This document shows positions 7,768-15,224 of a stretch of 42,309 nt of DNA, one piece after another. The translations under genes and the position numbers were made by a program. This DNA is from an uncultured Saprospiraceae bacterium (GTDB lineage: Bacteria; Bacteroidota; Bacteroidia; Chitinophagales; Saprospiraceae). The first letter of the stretch is position 1, and every line of letters starts with the position of its first letter. The DNA lies in assembly GCA_937921775.1 (NCBI GenBank), contig CAKZUK010000140.1:1-42309 (forward strand). The letters run 5' to 3'. The notes beneath the pieces are model-generated. The model had not been told where the DNA came from. It made no database searches and saw nothing but the letters and a program-made list of their open reading frames with translations.

Positions 7768-8319
7768 TTAATCTGTTTTATCTGAAAATAATAATATTCG
7801 ATCTGCTCCGTCAACTTCTTTCCATTCTACCTTGACATAGGCTTCGTCAATGGCATCCACCGTGACTCCTACGTAGTCTGATTGAATAGGAAGGTGACGA
7901 TTGAAGCGACGATCAACTAATGAAAGTAATTCTACTTTTTCAGGGCGACCATAATGTTGCAGAGCACTAAGCGCCGCTTGTATGGTTCGACCAGTATACA
8001 ATACATCGTCAATCATTAGAACCTTTTTACCTTCTACTAAAAAATCCATTTCAATGGAATTAACTTTTAGAGGAGCTTCGCGAGTTCTAAAGTCGTCACG
8101 GAAAAAAGTAATATCCAACTTACCATACTCAATTGGTCGTGATTTAATAAGCTCAGTTAGGCGCTGGTGTATCCGATCCGCAAGCAAAACGCCTCGGGGT
8201 TGGATACCAATGATACAGCTATCTTCAAAATCCTGATAATTTTCAATCAGTTGATGACAAAGGCGGTCAATGGTAAGCGCAAATCGCTCTTTTTCTAATA
8301 TGGATCTTCCTTTTTTCAT
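7768..8319 (-). CDS. pyrR: PyrR, pyrimidine regulator / uracil phosphoribosyltransferase
   Basis: This 183-residue phosphoribosyltransferase-fold protein carries the PRPP-binding signature IDDVLYTGRT at residues 103-112, and the IGIQPRGVLLADRI segment near 37-50 typical of PyrR. In Firmicutes PyrR binds pyr mRNA to control attenuation and also has UPRTase activity. Whether the Bacteroidota protein regulates RNA is not settled from sequence. It is the first gene of a pyrR-pyrB pair, which supports a regulatory role. No obvious anti-terminator/terminator structure was found in front of either gene; if the -7 box at 8329-8336 is used, the 5' leader would be only a few bases long, leaving no room for a classical attenuator. 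Confidence 0.95.
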   Translation of the reverse strand: MKKGRSILEKERFALTIDRLCHQLIENYQDFEDSCIIGIQPRGVLLADRIHQRLTELIKSRPIEYGKLDITFFRDDFRTREAPLKVNSIEMDFLVEGKKVLMIDDVLYTGRTIQAALSALQHYGRPEKVELLSLVDRRFNRHLPIQSDYVGVTVDAIDEAYVKVEWKEVDGADRILLFSDKTD

Positions 8320-8328
8320 TGCTTATCG

Positions 8329-8336
8329 CAAATATA
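8329..8336 (-). promoter_or_regulatory. Possible -7 box of pyrR
   Basis: On the minus strand this reads TATATTTG, a full match to the Bacteroidota -7 consensus TAnnTTTG. It ends only ~10 bp before the pyrR ATG. No TTTG was found at the expected -33 distance. Confidence 0.4.
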
Positions 8337-8625
8337 AACAAGTGTGGATATTAAATGGTACGGATTGGGGCAAATATTTATGATGACTGATTTTTTCCCT
8401 AGGATCTAAGTCTGCTTGTTTATTGGGAATCACTAGAGATGGGAAACAGGTTTGACGGATTAGTACAAGTTTATTAGAGATAAACGAGCTTCTAAAACTG
8501 GGAGATTAAAGATAGACTTGGGACTCACTAGGATATAATAAAAAAGACCTTTCTTGCCGCATTTGGCAGAAAGGTCTTTCTTATATTATTATCTCGTCAA
8601 CTATCTTTGGAATAGTAAGACCAAT
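8337..8625. other. Intergenic region between glnS and pyrR
   Basis: The region holds the glnS terminator at 8540-8580 and otherwise no recognisable gene. Confidence 0.5.
8540..8580 (-). terminator. Intrinsic terminator of glnS
   Basis: The arms AAAGACCTTTCTTGCC and GGCAGAAAGGTCTTT pair with one bulge around the loop GCATTT. On the minus strand a run of Ts follows (TCTTTTTTATT). It lies about 45 bp after the glnS stop. Confidence 0.88.
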
Positions 8626-10302
8626 TTATTTCTTATTCTTCTTAGCCCAACCATCCTTTAGGCTAACTGTTCGATTAAATACAAGCTTAGTTTCTGTACT
8701 ATCTGGATCAACCGCGAAGTAGCCTTTGCGCATAAACTGGAACTTATCCCCTACTTTGGCAGCAGCCAGTGCTGGTTCCATAAAGGCGGTTTCAATCACT
8801 TGTAAGGAATTAGGATTAATGAATTCTTTGAAGTCTTTGTCCTCATCTCCCATCGGATTCTCCACTGTAAATAAGCGATCGTATATTCGAACCTCACAGG
8901 TCTTAGCATGTTCTGCAGAAACCCAGTGCAAAACGCCTTTGGCCTTAAGTCCTGAGTTATCTGAGCCACTTTTACTTTCTGGAAAGTAAGTACATTTAAC
9001 TTCAATTACTTCACCTGTTTCATCTTTTACGAAATCATCACAACGGATGATAAATGCATTCTTTAGACGAACCATTTTGCCAGGTCCGAGTCGGAAAAAT
9101 TTCTTTGGAGCATCTTCCATAAAATCTTCTTTCTCGATGTAAAGTTTATTAGAGAAAGGTATTTCACGACTTCCCATTGATTCGTCCTCTGGGTTGTTGA
9201 TAGACGGAAGCATTAATGATTCACCTGCTGGATAATTCGTGATGGTCAACTTTAAGGGATTTAAAACAACCATTGCACGAGCTACTTTTTTGTTGAGATC
9301 TTCTCGAATACTAAATTCTAATAAGGAAACGTCAATAATGTTTTCTCTTTTTGCTACACCTGTCCGTGTAATAAAATTACGAATAGCTTCAGGTGTGTAT
9401 CCTCTTCGTCGGAGACCAGAGAGTGTAGGCATTCTTGGATCATCCCATCCAGCGACATAATTCCCTTCCACCAACTCCCGGAGTTTACGTTTACTCATCA
9501 CCGTGTAGTTTAGGTTGAGTCGCGCAAATTCATATTGCTTGCTAGGATAAATGCCTAGGCTTTCAATAAACCAATTGTATAATGGACGATGGTGAATAAA
9601 CTCCAGTGTACAAATTGAGTGTGTAATATTTTCAATGGCGTCAGACTGACCATGAGCAAAGTCATACATCGGATAGATACACCATTTATCACCTGTTCTG
9701 TGGTGATGTGTTTTTAGAATTCGATAGATGATTGGATCACGCATCAACATGTTAGGCGAAGTCAAATCAACTTTTGCGCGAAGTACCATCGCACCATTGT
9801 CAAACTCTCCAGCTTTCATGCGTTCGAATAGGTCAAGATTCTCCTCAACAGTACGATCACGATATGGGCTAGGCGTAGCAGGAGTAGATGGATTGCCTTT
9901 TGCAGCCGCCATTTCCTCTGAAGTGGATGGATCAACGTAAGCTTTTCCGTCTTTGATTAGTTGCACAGCGAAGGCATAAATCTGATCAAAATAATCAGAA
10001 GCATATAATTCTTGTCCACCCCAGTCGAATCCCAACCAGGCGATATCTTTCTTGATGGAATCCACATATTCTACGTCTTCAGCTACCGGATTGGTATCGT
10101 CAAAACGTAGGTTTGTTTTTCCGCCATATTTTTGAGCAAGACTGAAGTTAACAAAAATAGACTTAGCGTGCCCGATGTGCAAATAGCCATTGGGTTCAGG
10201 AGGGAAACGCGTCAAAAGTCTGCCGTCGTTTTTACCTTCACTGAGATCTTTCTCAACCAGTTGCTCTAAAAAGTGTTTTGATTCTACTTTTTCTTCACTC
10301 AT
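8626..10302 (-). CDS. glnS: Glutaminyl-tRNA synthetase
   Basis: This class I synthetase charges tRNA-Gln with glutamine. It has 558 residues, the normal bacterial GlnRS length. The ATP motif is PPEPNGYLHIGH (HIGH at 42-45) and the second signature is VMSKRKL, a KMSKS variant with Met before Ser-Lys. The DDTNP segment near 68-72 and the eukaryotic-like C-terminal beta-barrel anticodon domain are both present. A GlnRS gene implies direct charging of tRNA-Gln rather than only the GatCAB route. It lies downstream of argS on the same strand with ~140 bp between, which contains a hairpin likely to end argS. A tRNA-Gln(TTG) gene lies 5 kb away. Confidence 0.97.
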   Translation of the reverse strand: MSEEKVESKHFLEQLVEKDLSEGKNDGRLLTRFPPEPNGYLHIGHAKSIFVNFSLAQKYGGKTNLRFDDTNPVAEDVEYVDSIKKDIAWLGFDWGGQELYASDYFDQIYAFAVQLIKDGKAYVDPSTSEEMAAAKGNPSTPATPSPYRDRTVEENLDLFERMKAGEFDNGAMVLRAKVDLTSPNMLMRDPIIYRILKTHHHRTGDKWCIYPMYDFAHGQSDAIENITHSICTLEFIHHRPLYNWFIESLGIYPSKQYEFARLNLNYTVMSKRKLRELVEGNYVAGWDDPRMPTLSGLRRRGYTPEAIRNFITRTGVAKRENIIDVSLLEFSIREDLNKKVARAMVVLNPLKLTITNYPAGESLMLPSINNPEDESMGSREIPFSNKLYIEKEDFMEDAPKKFFRLGPGKMVRLKNAFIIRCDDFVKDETGEVIEVKCTYFPESKSGSDNSGLKAKGVLHWVSAEHAKTCEVRIYDRLFTVENPMGDEDKDFKEFINPNSLQVIETAFMEPALAAAKVGDKFQFMRKGYFAVDPDSTETKLVFNRTVSLKDGWAKKNKK

Positions 10303-10347
10303 TTTATTGATAATTGATTGTCTGTTTACGAATTAGGAGTTTGCTTG

Positions 10348-10385
10348 AAAAACGTTTATTAAAACTTTTAAAATCTAGTAAACGT
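10348..10385 (-). terminator. Probable terminator of argS
   Basis: The arms AAACGTTTA (10348-10356) and TAAACGTTT (10377-10385) pair. On the minus strand the stem runs into TTTTTC. Each arm also contains the 8-bp palindrome AAACGTTT, so a regulator dyad upstream of glnS is an alternative reading. Confidence 0.5.
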
Positions 10386-10442
10386 TTGTTATGAGATTAG
10401 CTATAATTCCATGGTTCACTAAATAGGTTGTTTTTTTGAGTT

Positions 10443-12209
10443 TTACATTCGTTCTGGCATCTGGATACCTAGTAAATCCATTCCTGATCCAAGTACCTTT
10501 GCAACATTTCCAGCTAGTAGAATTCTAAATGCTTTAGCAGCTTCTGAATCAGCTCGCATGATTTGTACATCATGATAGAATCGGTGGAATGTTTTAGCTA
10601 GTTCAAAACAGTAACTTGCAACAGCAGATGGATCATAGTTTTGAGCTGCAGTTTGAATAATCCCAGGGTATTCTGAAAGTAAAAAAGCAAGCTCTTTTTC
10701 ACTAGGTTCCATCGTTTTATATTCTTTTGCGCTTGAAGCATTAAATGTTCCAGCCTTTTTTACAACAGAGCTAATACGTACAAATGCATTTTGGATGTAT
10801 GGTCCGGTATCGCCTTGCAAATCAACTGACTCCTTCGGATCAAAAAGCATTCGCTTTTGCGGGTTTACTTTTAGGATGAAGTACTTTAAGGCAGCTAAAC
10901 CAATTTTTCGATAAACTTCATTCTTTTGATCTTGATCAAAGTCTTCAAGCCCACCCTTCTCTTCTGCGTTCTTTTTTGCTTCGTTAATTACTTCTGCAAT
11001 TAGTTCGTCCGCATCTACAACAGTGCCTTCTCGTGATTTCATTTTTCCGGAAGGAAGGTCAACCATACCATAAGCAAGATGGTAAAGATCGTTTGCATAA
11101 GGTTGTTCCAATCGCTTAAGGATTTCGAACAAGACTTTGAAGTGATAAATCTGCTCATCCCCTACTACGTACACCATTTTGTCAACACCATAATCCTCAA
11201 ATCGTTGATTGGCCGTTCCCATATCCTGCGTCACATACAATGAGGTTCCATCGCCTCTTAGGAGTGTTTTGTGGTCTAGTTTGACATCTTCTAGATCAAC
11301 CGCAACCGAGTTGTCCTCTTTTTTATAAAAGACTCCTTTATCAAGTCCTTTCATTACAAACTCTTTTCCGAGTAAGTAAGTTTCAGATTCAAAATAGTTT
11401 TTGTCAAAAGAGACGCCAAGCTTTTTATAAGTAGTCTCAAAGCCACCTAAAACCCAGCCGTTCATTAGCTTCCAAAGGGCTTTAACTTCTGGATCATTCG
11501 CTTCCCATTTCAGAAGCATTTCACGGGCTTCTTTTAGGATGGCAGCTTCTTCCTTGTCTTTTCCTTCGGCCTTAAGTGCTGCAATTTGCTCTTTCTCAAT
11601 AGAGCTGAACTTAATGTAATATTTTCCAACTAAATGATCCCCTTTAATGCCTGATGATTCGGGTGTTTCACCTTCTCCATAGCTTTGATAAGCCACCATG
11701 CTTTTGCAAATGTGTAAACCTCGATCATTGACGATTTGAGTAGTCAATACCTCATAACCTGCTGCATCGAGTATTTTATAACAGGACCAACCGAGTAAGA
11801 TATTTCGGATATGACCAAGGTGCAATGGTTTATTGGTGTTTGGTGAAGAAAATTCCACCATTACCTTTTTACCATTACTAGTTCCACGCCCGTAGTCTTT
11901 GAGGTCGTTGAGTTGTTCTAAAAATTGTAGCCAATAAGATTCCGCTAATTCAAGATTTAAGAAACCTTTGATGACATTAAAGTCTGAAACTTCAGCCACA
12001 TTATCTTTCAAAAACTGGCCAAGTTCCTGACCGATTTGTTCAGGTCCTTTTTTTGCAGCTTTTGTGAATGGAAACACAACAACTGTGTAATCTCCATCAA
12101 ACTCTTTTTTGGTATTGTTTACCATTACAGTGTCAGAATCAATCTGAGTCTGATACTGCATTTCCATTGCTTTCGCAACGCCCTTCTTAATAGTACTAAT
12201 TACGTCCAT
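10443..12209 (-). CDS. argS: Arginyl-tRNA synthetase
   Basis: This class I synthetase charges tRNA-Arg. It has 588 residues. The N-terminal ~110 residues form the Add1-like tRNA-binding domain. The ATP-binding motif is FSSPNTNKPLHLGH (HLGH at 130-133). The second signature reads SGKMKSREGT, a KMSKS-like form, and the C-terminal ~130 residues are the DALR-type helical anticodon domain ending in GIQMPERM. The ATG at 12209 lies about 17 bases after the start site predicted by a strong promoter at 12232-12262, which supports this start. Confidence 0.97.
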   Translation of the reverse strand: MDVISTIKKGVAKAMEMQYQTQIDSDTVMVNNTKKEFDGDYTVVVFPFTKAAKKGPEQIGQELGQFLKDNVAEVSDFNVIKGFLNLELAESYWLQFLEQLNDLKDYGRGTSNGKKVMVEFSSPNTNKPLHLGHIRNILLGWSCYKILDAAGYEVLTTQIVNDRGLHICKSMVAYQSYGEGETPESSGIKGDHLVGKYYIKFSSIEKEQIAALKAEGKDKEEAAILKEAREMLLKWEANDPEVKALWKLMNGWVLGGFETTYKKLGVSFDKNYFESETYLLGKEFVMKGLDKGVFYKKEDNSVAVDLEDVKLDHKTLLRGDGTSLYVTQDMGTANQRFEDYGVDKMVYVVGDEQIYHFKVLFEILKRLEQPYANDLYHLAYGMVDLPSGKMKSREGTVVDADELIAEVINEAKKNAEEKGGLEDFDQDQKNEVYRKIGLAALKYFILKVNPQKRMLFDPKESVDLQGDTGPYIQNAFVRISSVVKKAGTFNASSAKEYKTMEPSEKELAFLLSEYPGIIQTAAQNYDPSAVASYCFELAKTFHRFYHDVQIMRADSEAAKAFRILLAGNVAKVLGSGMDLLGIQMPERM

Positions 12210-12231
12210 ATTTTCTTTTTTCTAAGAGCGG

Positions 12232-12262
12232 CAAATTTATGCTTCGCAAGTCGTTAAACAAA
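12232..12262 (-). promoter_or_regulatory. Bacteroidota-type promoter of argS
   Basis: The minus strand reads TTTG, then 19 bases, then TAAATTTG. This is an exact match to the -33/-7 consensus of the Bacteroidota primary sigma factor. The start codon lies ~23 bp beyond the -7 box. Confidence 0.85.
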
Positions 12263-12369
12263 ATAAACAGCAAATTCTTCGTTGGAAAACAAGCGGAAAG
12301 CGAAGATAATTCCATAAAAGAGGTAAAAATGGACTAAAAATTCAAGATTGGAGTGGAAAAATGTGGTGA

Positions 12370-12822
12370 TTAGGCCCTTGGTATAATTTTTTTGAGATAT
12401 ATCTTTCCAGGTGTGCAGGTACTGAAAGAGGTGCTGCCATTCCAATGTCCTTCAAGTTTCCAGACATTATCCTCTTTTTTGAGTATGAGGATGTAGTTTT
12501 TCATGCACCATTCCATGCCGTGGTTTTCTTCACTTTTAGTAATGCTAACATCTCTAGCGTTTAAAAGAATATTATTGGCAAGGGTGCCTTTGATGGTCAT
12601 TTGGGAATAAATATCATCAACGCTAACATAGGAATAACCTGAAACAGTGCCGTCTTTTTCGCTTATAATTAAATCGATTGCGTAAGTAGATCTATAGCCA
12701 CCATCATTTTGTGTGATGGTGCCATGCCATGAGCCAGTCAGATTGCTTGCAGCAGAGTCAGGTAGCCCTGAACTTGGTGGGCTGCAAAGCAGTAAAATCA
12801 TGATATAAAAGCTATACAACAT
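12370..12822 (-). CDS. Small exported protein of unknown function
   Basis: From the ATG at 12822 this is a 150-residue protein with a hydrophobic N-terminus (residues 1-13) running into Cys13 in the context ILLLCS, which might be a lipobox although the segment lacks the usual basic start. The mature part begins ASNLTGSWHGTITQNDGG and continues as a beta-rich domain with two Trp (SWHG and HWNGS). This is reminiscent of small calycin/lipocalin-like proteins of Bacteroidota that measure 'GxW'. The start overlaps the end of the Spo0M-like gene by 11 bp, so the two are probably translated from one mRNA. No specific function can be assigned. Confidence 0.7.
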   Translation of the reverse strand: MLYSFYIMILLLCSPPSSGLPDSAASNLTGSWHGTITQNDGGYRSTYAIDLIISEKDGTVSGYSYVSVDDIYSQMTIKGTLANNILLNARDVSITKSEENHGMEWCMKNYILILKKEDNVWKLEGHWNGSTSFSTCTPGKIYLKKIIPRA

Positions 12823-13276
12823 CAATTGTTTTTTTATCGAATGGGTCTAGGGCAACACCAGCTACCTTGGCTTCGACTTCAACTCTGAATTCAGATTTAA
12901 CTTTGTTTAACCACTTCCCCATCTTGACAAAACCACCATAGACAATATTTTTATCAGCAATATCATCCATTTCTGATTTAGACATCTCAAAAGGAAGTTT
13001 GAAAGGAATTTCAATCGCCTGATCTGCTGGAACTTCGATGGCTTTGTTCATCGAGATAGTACCTAGATTGTATTCATCTACCAGTTTATCCTCCTTACGA
13101 CCACGCGTATAGCGTTCAATAAGGGTGATTTTTAGGCTTTTGACAGTTTGTTCATTCATAGAATAAAAGCGAAGGACACCTTTAAGTTCTCCGTCAGCAG
13201 CCTTGGTTTGTTCAGGTATGATAAGCTCTACCTTTACACCTTCGATTCCCAGCCATTTTTTTACCTTACCAAACAT
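12812..13276 (-). CDS. Short Spo0M-like arrestin-fold protein
   Basis: The N-terminus MFGKVKKWLGIEGVKVELIIPE and the middle 'L.ERYTRGRKE...E.NLG' and 'IPFKLPFE' match the SpoOM (sporulation-control) family, whose fold resembles arrestin. Bacillus Spo0M is roughly 250 residues, while this protein has 154, so it corresponds to about the first arrestin domain and is a short form. Related short proteins occur in Bacteroidota, which do not sporulate, so the family name does not give the role. It is cytoplasmic with no signal peptide. The downstream small exported protein overlaps its stop codon. Confidence 0.8.
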   Translation of the reverse strand: MFGKVKKWLGIEGVKVELIIPEQTKAADGELKGVLRFYSMNEQTVKSLKITLIERYTRGRKEDKLVDEYNLGTISMNKAIEVPADQAIEIPFKLPFEMSKSEMDDIADKNIVYGGFVKMGKWLNKVKSEFRVEVEAKVAGVALDPFDKKTIDVV

Positions 13277-13508
13277 AGTTGTTGAGTTGTTTGTGCTTGA
13301 AATACCTTAAATTAAAGGACGAAATTAAATAAACACTTTTCAAACCGCATTTAAGTATAAGCTTAAATATCCGGTTTTCTTAGTGTAATGGCAAATTATG
13401 GATGTTTGTTTTTAGAATGAGGGTCTATTCTATTAACGCTGGGTTTAATCGGATTAAAATAATTTTTATCTATGCGGCTTGAAATTTTCGTTGCATTCTG
13501 AGTAGACC

Positions 13509-13534
13509 TATAGATTATGTTATGTTAAGTAGAT
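13509..13534. repeat. 26-bp direct repeat, copy 1
   Basis: The copy ends ATGTTAAGTAGAT and matches copy 2 (13620-13645) at 24 of 26 positions. The copies are 111 bp apart. Confidence 0.65.
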
Positions 13535-13619
13535 CTTTAAAAGCTTACTTCCCTTTTGGGCAGTTCTAACTAAATGTCCCATAAAAAACTGCTTTGTATT
13601 TTGCTATTTAAAATTTACT

Positions 13620-13645
13620 TATAGATTAGATTATGTTAAGTAGAT
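13620..13645. repeat. 26-bp direct repeat, copy 2
   Basis: It differs from copy 1 only at the 10th and 11th bases. Confidence 0.65.
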
Positions 13646-13731
13646 ACTGTGAGATACTACTCTTTTGAACATTTCGTTTCGACCTACCCATGCTCTTTAC
13701 AACAAGAATGAAAAGAATAATAGACGAGGAC

Positions 13732-13863
13732 TCAATCCCCTTTCTTATGCTTGTGTGGCTTTAGGGATGGTGTATTCCCAGGAGTTTTCTTATTATCTCT
13801 TTGACGTCTGTCTGGTTTTCCAGTTGATTTAGCAATTTTTTTTGGACCTGGTTTAATTCCCAT
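13732..13863 (-). CDS. 43-residue highly basic small protein
   Basis: An ATG-to-TGA frame of 43 codons encodes a Lys/Pro/Gly-rich peptide starting MGIKPGPKKIAKS and ending HKHKKGD. It has about a dozen lysines, several arginines and prolines, and no hydrophobic segment, so it should be disordered and may bind nucleic acid. Support for its being real comes from a promoter-like sequence at 13886-13916 whose predicted start site lies about 17 bases before the ATG, the same geometry as for argS. It stands alone in an otherwise empty kilobase. The family is not recognised. Confidence 0.55.
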   Translation of the reverse strand: MGIKPGPKKIAKSTGKPDRRQRDNKKTPGNTPSLKPHKHKKGD

Positions 13864-13885
13864 GATTATTAATGGTTTTAGAATG

Positions 13886-13916
13886 AAAAAATAGTTTTAA
13901 TAATGTTCAAACCAAA
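13886..13916 (-). promoter_or_regulatory. Promoter-like sequence of the 43-residue ORF
   Basis: The minus strand reads TTTG, 19 bases, TATTTTTT, one mismatch from TAnnTTTG. Confidence 0.5.
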
Positions 13917-14242
13917 GAGCATTCAATTAAGTTTCCATTATATAATTTTTTTTGAGCAATGGAACCCAAACTAAAAGGGAACACACGTACTTGTTGTATT
14001 TAATGGGAATTTGGTTAGAAATGGCCAAGTCATAAAACTCTTCTGAAAAGCGACTTTGTGTTTTACAATATAGGTGATTGTAATCAGATTATATTTTCCG
14101 CTTTCATCTTAATTTGTTTCCATTTGGCCACGCAGAGCCCTGAGTATCGTAACCTGCTAAAATGATAAATTAGAGTCATCATGTTGGGCTTGTATATATT
14201 AATTAGCAGCACTTCGAAACTTCGTCTTAAAGAAAGTCAATA
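13917..14242. other. Intergenic region, nothing recognised
   Basis: No coding potential, RNA gene or convincing terminator is visible in this AT-rich stretch downstream of the surface operon. Confidence 0.4.
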
Positions 14243-14734
14243 CTACTTTATCCGAGTATAAATTGATTCAGTAGTAACTCGTCTCCTTGTTTCATCAATT
14301 CCTACAAAGTATTCTGATTCCATTAGAATTTCATCTTCAGAAATATTTGTTATCAGGTAAATATTTGAAAAAGCAATATAATCCATTGGATCTGCATCAG
14401 GATTCTCTTCTAATGGAGGGCCACCTAAACTATTTATTAATAAATGATTAGGAGAGCATTGCAGACTCCAGGTAAAGTGATTGTCTGAAACATTACTAGT
14501 AAATGTGCCCGTTCCATTAGATTTAACTATTGCCGTAAAGTCAACTGAAGATATAGTCGTTGAATCCAGTACTTCGAAATATGTCGTATTCTTGTTTGTA
14601 ACATCCCATTCTCCAACAATCACATCTTTTTGACATGAAATTTCTAAGGCCTTTGACTCTTTATTACAACTACAAATAAAGGTCCCCAGTACAACAATAA
14701 AAATGAAAGCTTTAGTCGAATTCAGTAATTCCAT
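14243..14734 (-). CDS. Lipoprotein, paralogue of the preceding gene
   Basis: This 163-residue lipoprotein has a hydrophobic signal ending in the lipobox ICSC followed by Asn, so it is likely lipidated at Cys23. The mature part shares landmarks with its upstream neighbour: a Cys about ten residues into the mature chain, then (V/M)IG(E/K)W, a central NG.G, and DxxFxWxxQCxP. These suggest a small lipocalin-like beta barrel with one conserved disulfide. It starts 3 bp after the neighbour's stop and is the last gene of a five-gene operon. The function is unknown; an inner or outer-membrane lipoprotein is likely. Confidence 0.75.
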   Translation of the reverse strand: MELLNSTKAFIFIVVLGTFICSCNKESKALEISCQKDVIVGEWDVTNKNTTYFEVLDSTTISSVDFTAIVKSNGTGTFTSNVSDNHFTWSLQCSPNHLLINSLGGPPLEENPDADPMDYIAFSNIYLITNISEDEILMESEYFVGIDETRRRVTTESIYTRIK

Positions 14735-14737
14735 TAT

Positions 14738-15214
14738 TTATAATTTGATTAGTTCACGTATCGTAATTCGATTTTGATTAAGTTGATTTATTGAACCAGT
14801 GGTTTCTCTTGTCATTTTCTTATATTCTAAATCGTTTATTAAAATTTTATACGGAGCAACTGAGTGAAGTTCCAGTGGAATGAAAAGAGAATCCTGATTA
14901 CTAAAAGGAATACTCATCGTAAAAACATCAGGCTCACATTGTATAACCCATTGAAAGAAATAATCATCATCAATATTAGGGTAATTTTGGTTACCTATTC
15001 CGTTATCATAAAAATTGATTTCACTATAATAAACTTTATTGGCGATTGAATCAAAATCTAAGAAAATAATTTCAACACTATCAATGGTTGACCATTTACC
15101 AATCATACTTTCACCGAGGCATTCAGGCTCTAATATTGTATCAATAACTTCAGTTTCTTTTTTACAGCTTGAAAAGAGGATAAATAAAAGCCCTAGAAAA
15201 ACATATTTTTTCAT
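14738..15214 (-). CDS. Lipoprotein with lipocalin-like pattern
   Basis: This 158-residue protein begins MKKYVFLGLLFILFSSC, a textbook lipoprotein signal with Cys17. After a short charged spacer it shows ECLGESMIGKWST, NGIG and FFQWVIQCEPD, matching the downstream paralogue. The G-x-W motif and the two cysteines suggest a small disulfide-bonded beta barrel like other 'lipocalin-like' Bacteroidota lipoproteins. It starts 10 bp after the stop of the SprB-repeat protein gene, so it is co-transcribed with it and may serve that protein at the cell surface. Confidence 0.75.
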   Translation of the reverse strand: MKKYVFLGLLFILFSSCKKETEVIDTILEPECLGESMIGKWSTIDSVEIIFLDFDSIANKVYYSEINFYDNGIGNQNYPNIDDDYFFQWVIQCEPDVFTMSIPFSNQDSLFIPLELHSVAPYKILINDLEYKKMTRETTGSINQLNQNRITIRELIKL

Positions 15215-15224
15215 GTATTGTTAT

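Larger units (their letters stand above)
13277..13731. other. Intergenic region with an imperfect direct repeat
   Basis: No gene is seen. A 26-bp word recurs with two mismatches at 13509-13534 and 13620-13645. Confidence 0.5.

Noticed and set aside
8626..12209. glnS and argS as one certain operon
   Set aside because: A hairpin with a short T-run lies between them at 10348-10385, so co-transcription cannot be claimed.
12254..12445. 63-residue minus-strand frame between argS and the small exported protein
   Set aside because: It overlaps the better supported exported protein in another frame and has no start signals or domain.
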